This document shows positions 20,752 through 30,376 of a stretch of DNA of 64,000 nucleotides, piece by piece. Under the pieces are notes generated by a model. That model saw nothing but the letters and a program-made list of their open reading frames with translations, searched no databases and had not been told where the DNA came from. The translations under genes were made by a program, and so were the position numbers. How positions within the stretch are numbered: position 1 is the stretch's first letter; the number at the start of each line of letters is the position of its first letter. Source of the DNA: Sphingomonas sp. TREG-RG-20F-R18-01 (GTDB taxonomy: Bacteria; Pseudomonadota; Alphaproteobacteria; Sphingomonadales; Sphingomonadaceae); assembly GCF_022662475.1 (NCBI RefSeq), contig NZ_JAKNQQ010000004.1:248001-312000 (forward strand), in the 5' to 3' direction.

Positions 20752-23067
20752 CTATTTGGCGGTCGTGTCGACCTTGCCCGCGGCCTTGCGGCGTGGCTTC
20801 TTCGGCGGGGCCGAGGTGATTTCGAACGACAACGCATTGTCCTTCATCTTCACCGTCACCTCGCCGCCGTGGACCAGCTTGCCGAACAGCAGTTCCTCGG
20901 CGAGCGGCTGCTTGATCTTTTCCTGGATCAAACGGCCCATCGGGCGGGCACCGTACAGCTTGTCATAGCCCTTGGTGGTGAGCCACGTCTTCGCCTCGTC
21001 GTCGAGGTTGATGTGGACGTTGCGGTCCGCCAGCTGCAACTCGAGCTGGAGGATGAACTTGTCCACCACACGCGCCACGACCTCGGTCGGCAGATAGCCG
21101 AACGGCACGATCGCATCGAGACGGTTGCGGAACTCGGGCGTGAACATCTTCTGCACCGCCTGCTCGTCCTCGCCCTCGCGGGTGAGGTTGCCGAAGCCGA
21201 GCGTCTCGCGCGCCATGTCGCTCGCGCCCGCATTGGTCGTCATGATCAGGATGACGTTGCGGAAGTCGACCGTCTTGCCGTGCTGGTCAGTCAGTCGCCC
21301 GTTATCCATCACCTGCAACAGGATGTTGAACAGGTCGGGATGCGCCTTCTCGATCTCGTCGAGCAACAGCACCGAGTGCGGCTGCTGGTCGATCGCGTCG
21401 GTGAGCAGGCCGCCCTGGTCGAACCCGACATAGCCCGGAGGGGCACCGATCAGCCGCGAGACCGAGTGGCGTTCCATATATTCGGACATGTCGAACCGCT
21501 GGAGCGGAATTCCCATGATCGTCGCGAGCTGCTTGGCGACCTCAGTCTTGCCGACGCCGGTGGGGCCGGTGAACAGGTAGTTGCCGATCGGCTTCTCGGG
21601 ATCGCGCAGGCCGGCACGGCTGAGCTTGATCGCCGAGGCGAGCTTCTCGATCGCGGCATTCTGACCGAACACCACGCGCTTGAGATCGGTCTCGAGCGAT
21701 TCCAAAGCCTTGGTGTCGTCGGTCGAAACCGACTTCGGCGGGATGCGCGCCATCGTCGCGATGACCTGCTCGATCTCGCGGCTGGTGATCGTCTTCTTGC
21801 GCTTGGCGAGCGGCACCAGCATCTGCATCGCCCCGACTTCGTCGATCACGTCGATCGCCTTGTCCGGCAGCTTGCGGTCGTTGATGTAGCGCGCACTGAG
21901 CTCCACCGCCGACTTGATCGCGTCGGGGGTATATTTGACGTTATGGTGCTCCTCGAACGCCGAACGCAGTCCTGCGAGGATCTTGACGGTATCCTCGATC
22001 GTCGGCTCGTTGACGTCGATCTTCTGGAAGCGCCGCAGCAATGCGCGGTCCTTCTCGAAGTGGTTGCGGAACTCCTTGTAGGTGGTCGAGCCGATGCAGC
22101 GGATCGTCCCGCCCGACAGCGCCGGCTTGAGCAGGTTGGACGCATCCATCGCGCCGCCGCTGGTCGCGCCGGCACCGATCACGGTGTGGATCTCGTCGAT
22201 GAACAGGATCGCGTCGGGCATCTTCTCGAGCTCGGTCACGACTGCCTTCAGCCGCTCCTCGAAATCGCCGCGATATCGCGTTCCCGCGAGCAACGCGCCC
22301 ATGTCGAGCGAGTAGATCACCGCCGGGAGCAGCACTTCCGGAACGTCGCCCTCGACGATCTTGCGCGCGAGACCCTCGGCAATCGCGGTCTTGCCGACGC
22401 CGGGATCCCCCACATAGAGCGGGTTGTTCTTCGAGCGGCGGCACAGGATCTGGACGGTACGATCGACCTCGGGGCCACGACCGATCAATGGATCGACCTT
22501 GCCCTTCTTGGCCTTCTCGTTGAGATCGACGCAGAACTGCTTGAGCGCGCTTTCCTTGCCCTTCTCGCCGGGCTTCTGCGGCTTCTCTTCCTCGGCACCC
22601 TTGGGGGTGGAGGCTTCGGGCGCGGAACCGCCCTTGCCGACGCCGTGGCTGATAAAGCTCACCGCATCGAGCCGGCTCATGTCCTGCTGTTGCAGGAAAT
22701 AGACGGCATAGCTCTCGCGCTCACTGAACAAGGCGACGAGCACGTTCGCGCCGGTCACTTCGTCGCGGCCCGAGGACTGGACGTGGAGGATCGCGCGCTG
22801 GACGACGCGCTGGAAGCCCGAGGTGGGCGAGGGGTCGGTCGCGGCGTCGACCTTCAACGCCTCGAGCTCGGTATCCAGATAATGTTTGACCGTCGCGGTC
22901 AGCTCGGCGGTGTCGACACCGCACGACTGCATCACCTTGGACGCATGATCGTCATCAATCAGCGCGAGCAGCAGGTGCTCGAGCGTAGCATATTCGTGCC
23001 GGCGCGAAGACGCAGCCTCGAGGGCCTTGTGCAACGTGGTTTCCAGCGCGGAGGCGAAGGATGGCAT
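20752..23067 (-). CDS. clpA: ATP-dependent Clp protease ATP-binding subunit ClpA
   Basis: 771 residues. The Clp N-domain (about 1-140) is followed by two AAA+ modules: Walker A GDPGVGKTAIAEGLA near 215 with Walker B LFIDEIHT, then GPTGVGKTEVAKQL near 495 with VLLLDEIEKAHPD. The charged linker EEEKPQKPGEKGKES near 160 separates the N-domain. ClpA unfolds substrates for ClpP. Length and the absence of the ClpB middle coiled coil support ClpA. The ATG at 23067 has GGAG upstream. The usual partner clpS is not adjacent in this window. Confidence 0.95.
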   Translation of the reverse strand: MPSFASALETTLHKALEAASSRRHEYATLEHLLLALIDDDHASKVMQSCGVDTAELTATVKHYLDTELEALKVDAATDPSPTSGFQRVVQRAILHVQSSGRDEVTGANVLVALFSERESYAVYFLQQQDMSRLDAVSFISHGVGKGGSAPEASTPKGAEEEKPQKPGEKGKESALKQFCVDLNEKAKKGKVDPLIGRGPEVDRTVQILCRRSKNNPLYVGDPGVGKTAIAEGLARKIVEGDVPEVLLPAVIYSLDMGALLAGTRYRGDFEERLKAVVTELEKMPDAILFIDEIHTVIGAGATSGGAMDASNLLKPALSGGTIRCIGSTTYKEFRNHFEKDRALLRRFQKIDVNEPTIEDTVKILAGLRSAFEEHHNVKYTPDAIKSAVELSARYINDRKLPDKAIDVIDEVGAMQMLVPLAKRKKTITSREIEQVIATMARIPPKSVSTDDTKALESLETDLKRVVFGQNAAIEKLASAIKLSRAGLRDPEKPIGNYLFTGPTGVGKTEVAKQLATIMGIPLQRFDMSEYMERHSVSRLIGAPPGYVGFDQGGLLTDAIDQQPHSVLLLDEIEKAHPDLFNILLQVMDNGRLTDQHGKTVDFRNVILIMTTNAGASDMARETLGFGNLTREGEDEQAVQKMFTPEFRNRLDAIVPFGYLPTEVVARVVDKFILQLELQLADRNVHINLDDEAKTWLTTKGYDKLYGARPMGRLIQEKIKQPLAEELLFGKLVHGGEVTVKMKDNALSFEITSAPPKKPRRKAAGKVDTTAK

Positions 23068-23193
23068 CTGTACTTTACTCCATGCGGGCCACGAAAGACG
23101 CACTGCCCGTGAGCGCTATGTTGGTAGGCAGGACGCTTGCAACAACCTCTTGAAAACGACTCAGGCTGTACCTGTGTTCCGGGATACGTATCT

Positions 23194-23391
23194 TTACGAC
23201 TTAAAGAGCATATCTGCCGTTGCGCGATGGTTGACCGCGGCCTCCCGTTTTCCCCTGGTCCGCGCGATCTCGCGTTCTAGCGCGGCAATACGATCGTCGA
23301 GCTCCTTGACCGAGAGCGGATCGAGGTCCTGTGCGATGACCGCAGCGAGCGGATCGCCCGCCTTGCCCGGGAGAATCTCGTCGATGTCCAT
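23194..23391 (-). CDS. DUF1192 family protein
   Basis: 65 residues, MDIDEILPGKAGDPLAAVIA then a helix LSVKELDDRIAALEREIART. This is the DUF1192 pattern, a short acidic-then-coiled protein of unknown function found in Alphaproteobacteria. It is divergent from the quinone oxidoreductase gene with 97 bp between starts, a pairing I recall as common in this group. Its stop lies 126 bp upstream of clpA. Confidence 0.82.
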   Translation of the reverse strand: MDIDEILPGKAGDPLAAVIAQDLDPLSVKELDDRIAALEREIARTRGKREAAVNHRATADMLFKS

Positions 23392-23488
23392 GCCGAGGAT
23401 CGTTGACCCGCGCGCAGGGGATGTCAATAAGGCGCGCCGACGAAACGGGACTGGCCGAGACCGTTGGCAGGGACAGGGCCTGAGATTG

Positions 23489-24490
23489 ATGCAAAACTTG
23501 CCAGCGACGATGCGTGCGATCGATCCCGATACTGCCGGAGGGCCGGAGGTCCTGACGGTCGTCGAACGGCCCGTGCCGACTCTGCAACCCCATGAGCTAC
23601 TGATCCGGGTCGTCGCCGCGGGCGTCAACCGGCCCGACGTGTTGCAGCGCATGGGCGGCTATCCGCCGCCGCCGGGCGCACCGTCGATCCTCGGGCTCGA
23701 GATCGCGGGTACCGTGGTCGCGCAGGGTGACGACGTGTCGGGCACTTTCATCGGACAACCGGTCTGCGCGCTGGTCGCCGGCGGTGGCTATGCCGAATAT
23801 GTCGCGGTGGCGGCGGGGCAGGTGCTGCCCGTGCCGAACGCGCTGTCGATGGTCGAGGCAGCGGCCTTGCCCGAGACGCTGTTCACCGTGTGGACCAATC
23901 TGTTCGAGCGCGGCTATGCCACCGAGGGCGATACCGTGCTGGTGCATGGCGGCACGAGCGGGATCGGGACGATGGCGATCGCGCTGGGCGCGATCTTCGG
24001 GCTGACCGTGATCGTGACGGCCGGGTCGGATGACAAATGCGCCTCCGCCAAGGCGCTCGGCGCGGCTCATGCCATCAACTACAAGACCGAGGACTTCGTC
24101 GAGCGGGTCAAGGCCATCACCGAGGGTGCCGGCTGCGCGGTGGTGCTCGACATGGTCGGCGGCGATTACGTCGCGCGCAACCTGAAGTGCCTGGCCGAGG
24201 ACGGCAGGCACGTATCGATCGCGGTGCAGGGCGGCGCGATGGCGACGATCCCGATCTTCGAGATCATGCGCCGCCGGCTCACGCTGACCGGGTCGACTTT
24301 GCGCGCACGCGACGAGGCGTTCAAGGCACTGGTCGCGGACGAACTCCACCGCACCGTGTGGCCGCATGTCGAGGCTGGCCGGCTGAAGCCCGTGCTCGAT
24401 CGCACCTTCCCGCTGGCCGAGGCACCCGCGGCGCATCGCCGGATGGAGGCGGGCGACCATGTCGGCAAGATCGTGCTGACGCTGGACTGA
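23489..24490 (+). CDS. NAD(P)H-quinone oxidoreductase (zeta-crystallin/PIG3 type)
   Basis: 333 residues of the medium-chain dehydrogenase family without catalytic zinc ligands. The N-terminal GroES-like domain includes AAGVNRPDVLQRMGGYPPPP. The Rossmann domain has the nucleotide motif VHGGTSGIGTMAIAL near residue 150. The C-terminus ends GDHVGKIVLTLD, typical of PIG3-like quinone reductases. It would reduce quinones with NADPH in the cytosol. The ATG at 23489 is chosen; a second at 23510 would remove seven residues. Confidence 0.9.
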   Translation: MQNLPATMRAIDPDTAGGPEVLTVVERPVPTLQPHELLIRVVAAGVNRPDVLQRMGGYPPPPGAPSILGLEIAGTVVAQGDDVSGTFIGQPVCALVAGGGYAEYVAVAAGQVLPVPNALSMVEAAALPETLFTVWTNLFERGYATEGDTVLVHGGTSGIGTMAIALGAIFGLTVIVTAGSDDKCASAKALGAAHAINYKTEDFVERVKAITEGAGCAVVLDMVGGDYVARNLKCLAEDGRHVSIAVQGGAMATIPIFEIMRRRLTLTGSTLRARDEAFKALVADELHRTVWPHVEAGRLKPVLDRTFPLAEAPAAHRRMEAGDHVGKIVLTLD

Positions 24491-24597
24491 ACGGCGACCC
24501 GCTCGGCCCGGTGCGCCGCCGCGCCGAAGGGAACAAATCCGCCTGCGGGGAATTGGGACCCTTCGGCCTCGAGCCGATCGCTATAGGGTGAAGCATA

Positions 24598-24867
24598 ATG
24601 AAGAAGATGATTGTTTTTGCAGCCGCAGCCGGCCTCGTTTCGCTGGCCGCGTGCAACTCCACCCCGCGCGAGCAGGCTGCTGACAATATCGAAGCCAACA
24701 CCGAGGCGGTCGCCGACAACCTTGAGGACGCAGCGGACAACGCCTCGACCGTCGCGGGCAAGGACATGCTCGATAACAAGGCGGACTCGGTTCGCGCCGT
24801 CGGCCAGAACCAGGCGACCGACATGCGCACCAACGATCCCGACACCAACCTCGCGAACGGCATGTAA
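24598..24867 (+). CDS. Small lipoprotein of unknown function
   Basis: 89 residues with a lipoprotein signal and lipobox LAAC (Cys near 19). The mature part is Asn/Asp/Ala-rich (EQAADNIEANTEAVADNLED), helical in appearance. I do not recognise a named family. A good factor-independent terminator follows, so it is probably a monocistronic unit. Confidence 0.75.
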   Translation: MKKMIVFAAAAGLVSLAACNSTPREQAADNIEANTEAVADNLEDAADNASTVAGKDMLDNKADSVRAVGQNQATDMRTNDPDTNLANGM

Positions 24868-24906
24868 GCGACAGATCGGGCCGTTCCCAAGCACGGTTCG
24901 AACTGG

Positions 24907-24943
24907 AAGGGCGCCCGGGGCAACCCGCGCGCCCTTTTCTTTT
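24907..24943 (+). terminator. Factor-independent terminator
   Basis: AAGGGCGC and GCGCCCTT form the stem, followed by TTCTTTT. It sits 40 bp after the small lipoprotein stop codon. Confidence 0.82.
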
Positions 24944-25009
24944 GGCGGGGGACCAGGCACATCGCCAGCCGTTCGTTGCGAGCGGACGGCAGGGACCGGG
25001 AAGAGGGTC

Positions 25010-26293
25010 TCACACCCAGGTCGACGACCACGTCCAGTACCGAAACGCGCCCGGCCCGGGCAGCGCCGCCGCCGACAGCACCGGATAGAATATCGCGAAC
25101 AGCGCGATCACCCCTGCGAGAAACGCCGTATCCCTCCGCCGTGCCGCCGGAAAATGGTCGAACGCCAGCGACAGCGCGACGCACAGTGCGATGCTGGGGA
25201 GATAATAGTAATAAAAGAACCCGATCTTCTTGGGGATCACCACCCAGATCGCGTAGCTGCCCAGCCACAGACCGGCAGCCGCCAGCAGCCGCGGCGACCG
25301 CGCGCGGACACCCTCCACGAGGCACGCCGCGACCGCGATCAGCCCGCCCCACAGAATGGCGACATTGCCGATCAGCAGCACCCCGCGCTGCGCGCCGTCG
25401 ACCCGTTCGTAGAGGTACCAGATGGGGCGCACCATGATCGGCCAGGACCACCAGCCCGATTGATACGGATGCTTCGGCAGCGGCATCGTCTGGCGGTCGT
25501 ACATGTGCTTCTGGAACGGCAGCAGCGTCCCCAGCGTCATCGGATCGTGCAGGTAGAAGAAGGCCGGGGCAAAGGTCGCCAGATACGTCGCGATGCTGAC
25601 CGCACCGAGGACCAGCACCGCCGGAATGGCCGCCATCCCGGGCCAATGGCGGTTCGTGCCGGCGTTGAGCGCCGCGAACACCGATCGTCCGCGCAGGCGG
25701 GCGTCGTGCAGACGGAGCAGGATGAAACCCAGCGCGGCGAACGCGATCAGCGGGGCCGCGATCCACTTCGCCGCAACCGCGAGCCCGAGCAGCACGGCAC
25801 CGCCGATCCAGCGCGCCCATGCGTGCCGACCATCCGGCGCGCGCATCGCCCACAGCAACGCGGCAAGCCCGGTGACGACGAACGCCGCCATGAACCCGTC
25901 GAGCATCCCGATCCGTGCCTGGACGAAAACGGTGAAGTTGAAGAGCGTGAACAGCGCGCCGAACACCGCCGGGCGCACCCGTCCAACCATCAACAGGACG
26001 ATCGCGAACACGCCCAGCACCGTCGCCGTTCCCGCCAGCGTCGAGAAGAACCGCCAGCCCAGGCTGTTATCCCCGAACAGCAGGATCCCGCCGGCGATGA
26101 TCTCCTTGGCGAGCAGGGGATGCTCGATATTGGTCGGCCCGCTGAGCGCGATCAGCGTGCGCGCGGCGGGGACGTAATGCGTCTCGTCGAACATCAGCTT
26201 GGTCGGGATCGTCAGGCGATAGCTGAACAGCAGTTGCGCGAGCACGCCAAGCGCGGCGGCGGCGCGATACGGATGGGGTCGGGCCTCGCTCAC
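25010..26293 (-). CDS. PMT-family (GT39) phospholipid-dependent glycosyltransferase
   Basis: 427 residues with about ten membrane helices. The first periplasmic loop holds the family signature MFDETHYVPAA and IEHPLLAKEII, with the Asp-Glu pair used for catalysis in GT39 protein mannosyltransferases. Loops further on include LPKHPYQSGWWSWP and IWYLYERVD, also typical. It would transfer mannose, or a related sugar, from a polyprenyl phosphate to a periplasmic acceptor, possibly protein O-mannosylation. The GTG at 26293 has AGAGG upstream; longer in-frame starts exist but add a non-conserved stretch. It is divergent from metZ. Confidence 0.87.
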   Translation of the reverse strand: MSEARPHPYRAAAALGVLAQLLFSYRLTIPTKLMFDETHYVPAARTLIALSGPTNIEHPLLAKEIIAGGILLFGDNSLGWRFFSTLAGTATVLGVFAIVLLMVGRVRPAVFGALFTLFNFTVFVQARIGMLDGFMAAFVVTGLAALLWAMRAPDGRHAWARWIGGAVLLGLAVAAKWIAAPLIAFAALGFILLRLHDARLRGRSVFAALNAGTNRHWPGMAAIPAVLVLGAVSIATYLATFAPAFFYLHDPMTLGTLLPFQKHMYDRQTMPLPKHPYQSGWWSWPIMVRPIWYLYERVDGAQRGVLLIGNVAILWGGLIAVAACLVEGVRARSPRLLAAAGLWLGSYAIWVVIPKKIGFFYYYYLPSIALCVALSLAFDHFPAARRRDTAFLAGVIALFAIFYPVLSAAALPGPGAFRYWTWSSTWV

Positions 26294-26388
26294 GCTCGCC
26301 TCTATCCAGCCGATCCGCGCGGCTTTCAAGCGGCCTTGCGGGCATGAGGCATTGACGCGCCCCGCCGCCACCCGGCAAAGCGTACGCC

Positions 26389-27594
26389 ATGAAACGCCGG
26401 ACCGGACAAGACCAGAGCATCACCCGCCAGTGGCGCCCCGCGACCCAGGCCGTGCGCGGCGGCACCGCGCGCAGCGAATGGGGGGAGACGTCGGAAGCAC
26501 TCTTCCTCACCTCGGGCTATGCCTATGATTGCGCGGCCGACGCCGCCGCGCGCTTTGCCGGCGAACAGACCGGCATGACCTATTCGCGGCTGCAGAACCC
26601 GACGGTCGAGATGCTCGAGCATCGCATCGCGTTGCTCGAGGGGGCGGAAGCGTGCCGCACGATGGCGACCGGCATGGCAGCGATGACCGCGGTGCTGCTG
26701 TGCCAGCTCCAGGCCGGCGACCATGTCGTCGCAGGCCGCGCGGCGTTCGGATCGTGCCGCTGGCTGGTCGATACGCTGCTGCCGAAGTTCGGGATCGAGA
26801 CGACGACGATCGACGCGCGTGACCCGCAGCAGTTCGAGGATGCGTGCCGTCCCAACACCAAGGTGTTCTTCTTCGAGACGCCCGCCAACCCGACGATGGA
26901 CGTGGTCGACCTGAAGGCGGTGTGCGACATCGCGCGCGCGCGCGGGATCGTGTCGGTGGTCGACAATGCGTTCGCCACGCCCGCGCTCCAGCGCCCGATG
27001 GAGTTCGGCGCGGACGTCACCGCCTATAGCGCGACCAAGATGATGGACGGGCAGGGGCGCGTGCTCGCGGGCGCGGTGTGCGGGACCGAGGCGTTCATCA
27101 ACGACACGCTGCTGCCCTTCACCCGCAACACGGGGCCGACGCTCAGCGCGTTCAACGCCTGGGTCGTGCTCAAGGGACTGGAGACGCTCGACCTGCGGAT
27201 CCGCCGCCAGTCGGAGAATGCGCTCAAGGTCGGGCGCCTGATCGAGGGGCGGGTGCCGCGGATCCTCCATCCCGGGCTGCCGAGCCATCCGCAACACGAT
27301 CTCGCGATGCGCCAGATGGAAGCGTGCGGACCGATTTTCGCGTTCGAGGTCGCGGATCGCACGCAGGCGCACGGGTTGCTCGATGCGCTCCAGCTGGTCG
27401 ACATCTCGAACAACATCGGCGACTCGCGCTCGCTGATGACGCATCCGGCGTCGACCACGCATGCAAGCGTCGCCGAGGACAAACGGCTCGAAATGGGCGT
27501 GACCGAGGGGTTGCTGCGGCTCAACGTCGGGCTCGAGGATGCCGACGACGTGATCGAGGACATCGACCGCGCGTTGACGGCGGTGGGGTTGTGA
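26389..27594 (+). CDS. metZ: O-succinylhomoserine sulfhydrylase
   Basis: 401 residues, Cys/Met metabolism PLP enzyme. The PLP Lys is Lys217 in YSATKMMDGQGRV. The MTYSRLQNPTVEMLE segment and the FFETPANPTMDVVDL loop fit the MetZ subgroup, which makes homocysteine from O-succinylhomoserine and sulfide. It lies 95 bp from the divergent PMT-family gene and apaG follows 61 bp downstream. Confidence 0.92.
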   Translation: MKRRTGQDQSITRQWRPATQAVRGGTARSEWGETSEALFLTSGYAYDCAADAAARFAGEQTGMTYSRLQNPTVEMLEHRIALLEGAEACRTMATGMAAMTAVLLCQLQAGDHVVAGRAAFGSCRWLVDTLLPKFGIETTTIDARDPQQFEDACRPNTKVFFFETPANPTMDVVDLKAVCDIARARGIVSVVDNAFATPALQRPMEFGADVTAYSATKMMDGQGRVLAGAVCGTEAFINDTLLPFTRNTGPTLSAFNAWVVLKGLETLDLRIRRQSENALKVGRLIEGRVPRILHPGLPSHPQHDLAMRQMEACGPIFAFEVADRTQAHGLLDALQLVDISNNIGDSRSLMTHPASTTHASVAEDKRLEMGVTEGLLRLNVGLEDADDVIEDIDRALTAVGL

Positions 27595-27655
27595 GCGGGC
27601 CGCGGTCTTGGACGCCTGCTCTCGCCGGCGCACGGGATCAACAAGGGGTCGCCGC

Positions 27656-28054
27656 GTGAAAGCCCTCTTCCCCCATGTCGCCGAAACGCGCGGCGTCATC
27701 GTGCGCGTGTCGGTCAGCTTCCTGCCCGAACAGTCCGAACCGGACCGCGGCCGGTGGTTCTGGGCCTATCACATCCGGATCGAAAACGACTCGGACGGGG
27801 CGGTACAGCTGCTCACCCGCCACTGGATCATCACCGATGGCCGCGGCGCGCGGCATTCGGTCGAGGGCGAGGGCGTGATCGGCGAACAGCCGATGATCGA
27901 GCCGGGCGAAAGCTTCGATTATGTCTCGGGTTGCCCGCTGTCGACGCCCAGTGGCGCGATGGTCGGCAGCTATCACATGCTGGGGGAGGATGGCGCCGGG
28001 TTCGACGTCGACATCCCGCGCTTCTCGCTGATCGCTCCGGCGGTCGGGGTATGA
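27656..28054 (+). CDS. apaG: ApaG/DUF525 domain protein
   Basis: 132 residues, the whole length being one ApaG beta-sandwich: VRVSVSFLPEQSEPDRGRW, then AYHIRIENDSDGAVQLLTRHW, WIITDGRGARHSVEGEGVIGE, and SGCPLSTPSGAMVGSY. Function unknown; ApaG is linked to cobalt and magnesium tolerance in enterobacteria. The GTG at 27656 is preceded by AAGGGG. Probably cotranscribed with metZ. Confidence 0.93.
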   Translation: MKALFPHVAETRGVIVRVSVSFLPEQSEPDRGRWFWAYHIRIENDSDGAVQLLTRHWIITDGRGARHSVEGEGVIGEQPMIEPGESFDYVSGCPLSTPSGAMVGSYHMLGEDGAGFDVDIPRFSLIAPAVGV

Positions 28055-28165
28055 ACGCCATGTCCGCCACCCCGGCGCGGGGCGGGGCCGCCACGTTGGC
28101 CGCGCAAGGTCGGCTGGTCCGTCCTGACAGGGCGGCCGCGGCCTTGGCCGGGTGACGGGGGCGAC

Positions 28166-28972
28166 ATGAAGCGCACTCACCTGCCCTTGAACGGCCTGCG
28201 CGTGCTCGATGCCGCCGCGCGCCACCTGAGCTTCACTCGCGCCGCCGACGAACTCGCCGTCACGCCGGCAGCGGTCGGGCAGCAGATCCGCGCACTCGAG
28301 GATACGCTCGGGGTCGTGCTGTTCCGCCGCACCACCAAGGGTCTCGAACTGACCCCGGAGGGCGAGGGGGGCCTCGCTGCGCTCCGGCATGGCTTCCTCC
28401 AGTTCGAGGAAGCCGTCCGCGCGATGCAGGCGGGGCAGACGAGCAAGTCGCTGACCATTGCTGCGCCCCGCGATCTGACCGAAAAATGGCTGATGCCCCG
28501 CCTCGCGGATATCGCGCGCGCCGATCCCGAACTGCGGTTCGTGCTCATCTCGGCCGACGTCGCGGGGGCCGGTGCGGCCATCGACTTTACCGAGGCCAAT
28601 CTCGATCTCGCGATCCGCTGGGGCGATGGCCCGGGCGAGCATGAGGGCGAGGCGATCGAATCCGCCGGAATGGTGACGGTCGAGCGCCCGGGCGGGGGGG
28701 CGGACACGCGCATTTCCTGGCCCGGCTGCGGGGATGACGAGGGCGTCTCGCTGGTGCGCGTGAGCGACGCCGGTCTTGCGCTCGACGCCGCCGCACAGGG
28801 ACTTGGCCGCGCGACCGTACCCGAGCTGCTCGCGACGGCGGATCTCGCCTCGGGGCGGATCGTCGCGGTCGGGGAGGCGAAGGCGTATCGGCTGGGCTAT
28901 TGGCTGGTCGCGCCGCTCCCCCAGTGGCGGCAGAAGAAGGTCAAGGCGCTGGTCGCGGCGTTGACGGGGTGA
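28166..28972 (+). CDS. LysR-type transcriptional regulator, GcvA-like
   Basis: 268 residues. The N-terminal winged helix-turn-helix (about 8-66) reads LRVLDAAARHLSFTRAADEL then VTPAAVGQQIRALED, close to the GcvA subgroup. The effector domain (about 90-265) is shorter than usual: the stretch after DLAIRWGDGPGEHEGE lacks about 30 residues of a normal GcvA-type protein, yet the distal half (AAAQGLGRATVPELL) is intact. Target genes are not obvious; it is not divergent from a neighbour. The 111 bp before it contain only GC-rich sequence. Confidence 0.87.
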   Translation: MKRTHLPLNGLRVLDAAARHLSFTRAADELAVTPAAVGQQIRALEDTLGVVLFRRTTKGLELTPEGEGGLAALRHGFLQFEEAVRAMQAGQTSKSLTIAAPRDLTEKWLMPRLADIARADPELRFVLISADVAGAGAAIDFTEANLDLAIRWGDGPGEHEGEAIESAGMVTVERPGGGADTRISWPGCGDDEGVSLVRVSDAGLALDAAAQGLGRATVPELLATADLASGRIVAVGEAKAYRLGYWLVAPLPQWRQKKVKALVAALTG

Positions 28973-29053
28973 CATCGAGTCCGGCTCGCGAAACCGCATG
29001 GCTGCGACCATAACCTGCTGTTCGCATGGCCTGTTTGCACCGGTCGAGGGGTC

Positions 29054-29236
29054 GTGCGGGCCCGTTTCGCCGAACCGTTCCGGCCATGGCGCGCCCGGGC
29101 GATGACCCGCCACGGCGATGACACCACCATCGTTATCCTGCGTAACGGCCGCTTGCGGGCGGAATGGGAGACGCATATCGGCGTGCGCGACACCTTCCGC
29201 TGGGAGATGCTCACGACCGATTGGAAAGACCGATGA
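29054..29236 (+). CDS. Short hypothetical protein coupled to the next gene
   Basis: 60 residues from a GTG, or 44 from the ATG at 29102 (MTRHGDDTTIVILRNGRL). Its stop codon overlaps the start of the next gene in an ATGA arrangement, which supports real translation. The content is polar with several Trp and Arg residues. No family recognised. The ribosome site is poor for either start. Confidence 0.45.
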   Translation: MRARFAEPFRPWRARAMTRHGDDTTIVILRNGRLRAEWETHIGVRDTFRWEMLTTDWKDR

Positions 29237-29496
29237 CGCCTCGCCCCGATTTGAACGACCCGGCAGAGCGGGCCGCATACCAGCGCGAATTGCGCATGGT
29301 CGCCCGGCCGGTCCGCTGGCTGGGGGTCGCGCTTGCGATCATCGCGGCGATGCTTGCGCTGGTCCGTGCGCGATATGCACCGCAGATCCCGATGATCCTG
29401 CCGCTGTTCCTGCTCGGGATCGCGGCGCTGCACATGATCGCGGCAATCGTCATCCGCATGAAATACCATCAGGCGCGGATGAAGCCCCAAGAGTGA
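29233..29496 (+). CDS. Small two-TM membrane protein of unknown function
   Basis: 87 residues. A polar N-terminus (MTPRPDLNDPAERAAYQREL) precedes two hydrophobic helices at about 29-46 and 52-76 and a basic C-terminus. The ATG overlaps the stop codon of the preceding small gene. A role is not evident. Confidence 0.65.
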   Translation: MTPRPDLNDPAERAAYQRELRMVARPVRWLGVALAIIAAMLALVRARYAPQIPMILPLFLLGIAALHMIAAIVIRMKYHQARMKPQE

Positions 29497-29565
29497 CGAA
29501 GACGCGGGCCAGGGCGCGTCTTGTCCACCCTTGATCGGCGCGGGAAATTCGACGAACGCGTGCCC

Positions 29566-30258
29566 ATGACTGACCCCGCTTCGTCCGCTGCCGGACCCTA
29601 TGCCGATCAATCGTTCCAGGCTTGCCTGTTCGACATGGACGGAACCCTGCTCACGTCGATCGAATCCGCCGAGCGGGTCTGGTCGCGCTGGTTGCGTCAT
29701 CACGGGTTCGATCCGGTCGAGATCCTGCCGCGTATCCATGGCGTGCAGACGCTCGAAACCATTCGCCGGCTCGACATTCCCGGGATCGATCCGCAGCAGG
29801 AGGCGGACTGGATCGCGCGCGAGGAACTCGCCGACCTGGCGGGAGTGCGCGCGATCGACGGCGCGGCCGACTTCGTCGCGAGCTTGCCGGACCATGGCTG
29901 GGCGATCGTGACGTCCGCCACCCGCCCGCTCGCCGAGGCGCGCCTCGAGGCGGCGGGTCTCGTCCCGCCGCCCTTGTTCATCACCGCCGAGGACATTGCG
30001 GTCGGCAAGCCCGCACCGGATTGCTACGTCGAGGCCGCGCGGCGGCTGGAGCTGAACGTCACCCGCTGCCTCGTCTTCGAAGATGCACCCGCCGGGATCG
30101 AAGCCGGTCGGGCCGCCGGAGCCGCGGTCGTCGTCATCACCGCGACCCATTCCCATCCGGTTGTGACTGAATATCCAGCCATCCGGGATTATCGTGGGCT
30201 TACCACGGTGCATCGGGCGGGGGAGATGCGGATCGCGCCGAGCGGCGGCGCGGCCTGA
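29566..30258 (+). CDS. HAD-superfamily phosphatase (beta-phosphoglucomutase-like)
   Basis: 230 residues with all four HAD motifs: [12 protein letters not shown] (nucleophile Asp), [15 protein letters not shown], and [12 protein letters not shown]. The helical cap between motifs I and II is the C1 type seen in sugar phosphatases and phosphoglucomutases. It probably dephosphorylates a small sugar phosphate. The ATG at 29566 ([10 protein letters not shown]) is preferred over the non-conserved TTG-led extension. Confidence 0.87.
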   Translation: MTDPASSAAGPYADQSFQACLFDMDGTLLTSIESAERVWSRWLRHHGFDPVEILPRIHGVQTLETIRRLDIPGIDPQQEADWIAREELADLAGVRAIDGAADFVASLPDHGWAIVTSATRPLAEARLEAAGLVPPPLFITAEDIAVGKPAPDCYVEAARRLELNVTRCLVFEDAPAGIEAGRAAGAAVVVITATHSHPVVTEYPAIRDYRGLTTVHRAGEMRIAPSGGAA

Positions 30259-30376
30259 ACCTGGGCGGACGTGCGCCTTTGCCGCGGGGTCGCATCGACC
30301 CGAGCAGCACCGTCGATGGCTATGGCATATTAACCTTCGTACGCTAACCCGTTCGAAGATTAGCCGAAAGTTACCG

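Noticed and set aside
30320..30345. CtrA-type site before the chemoreceptor-like gene (two TTAAC-like words)
   Set aside because: The two half sites are about 11 bases apart, not 7, and the second is TAACC, so the match to TTAA-N7-TTAA fails.
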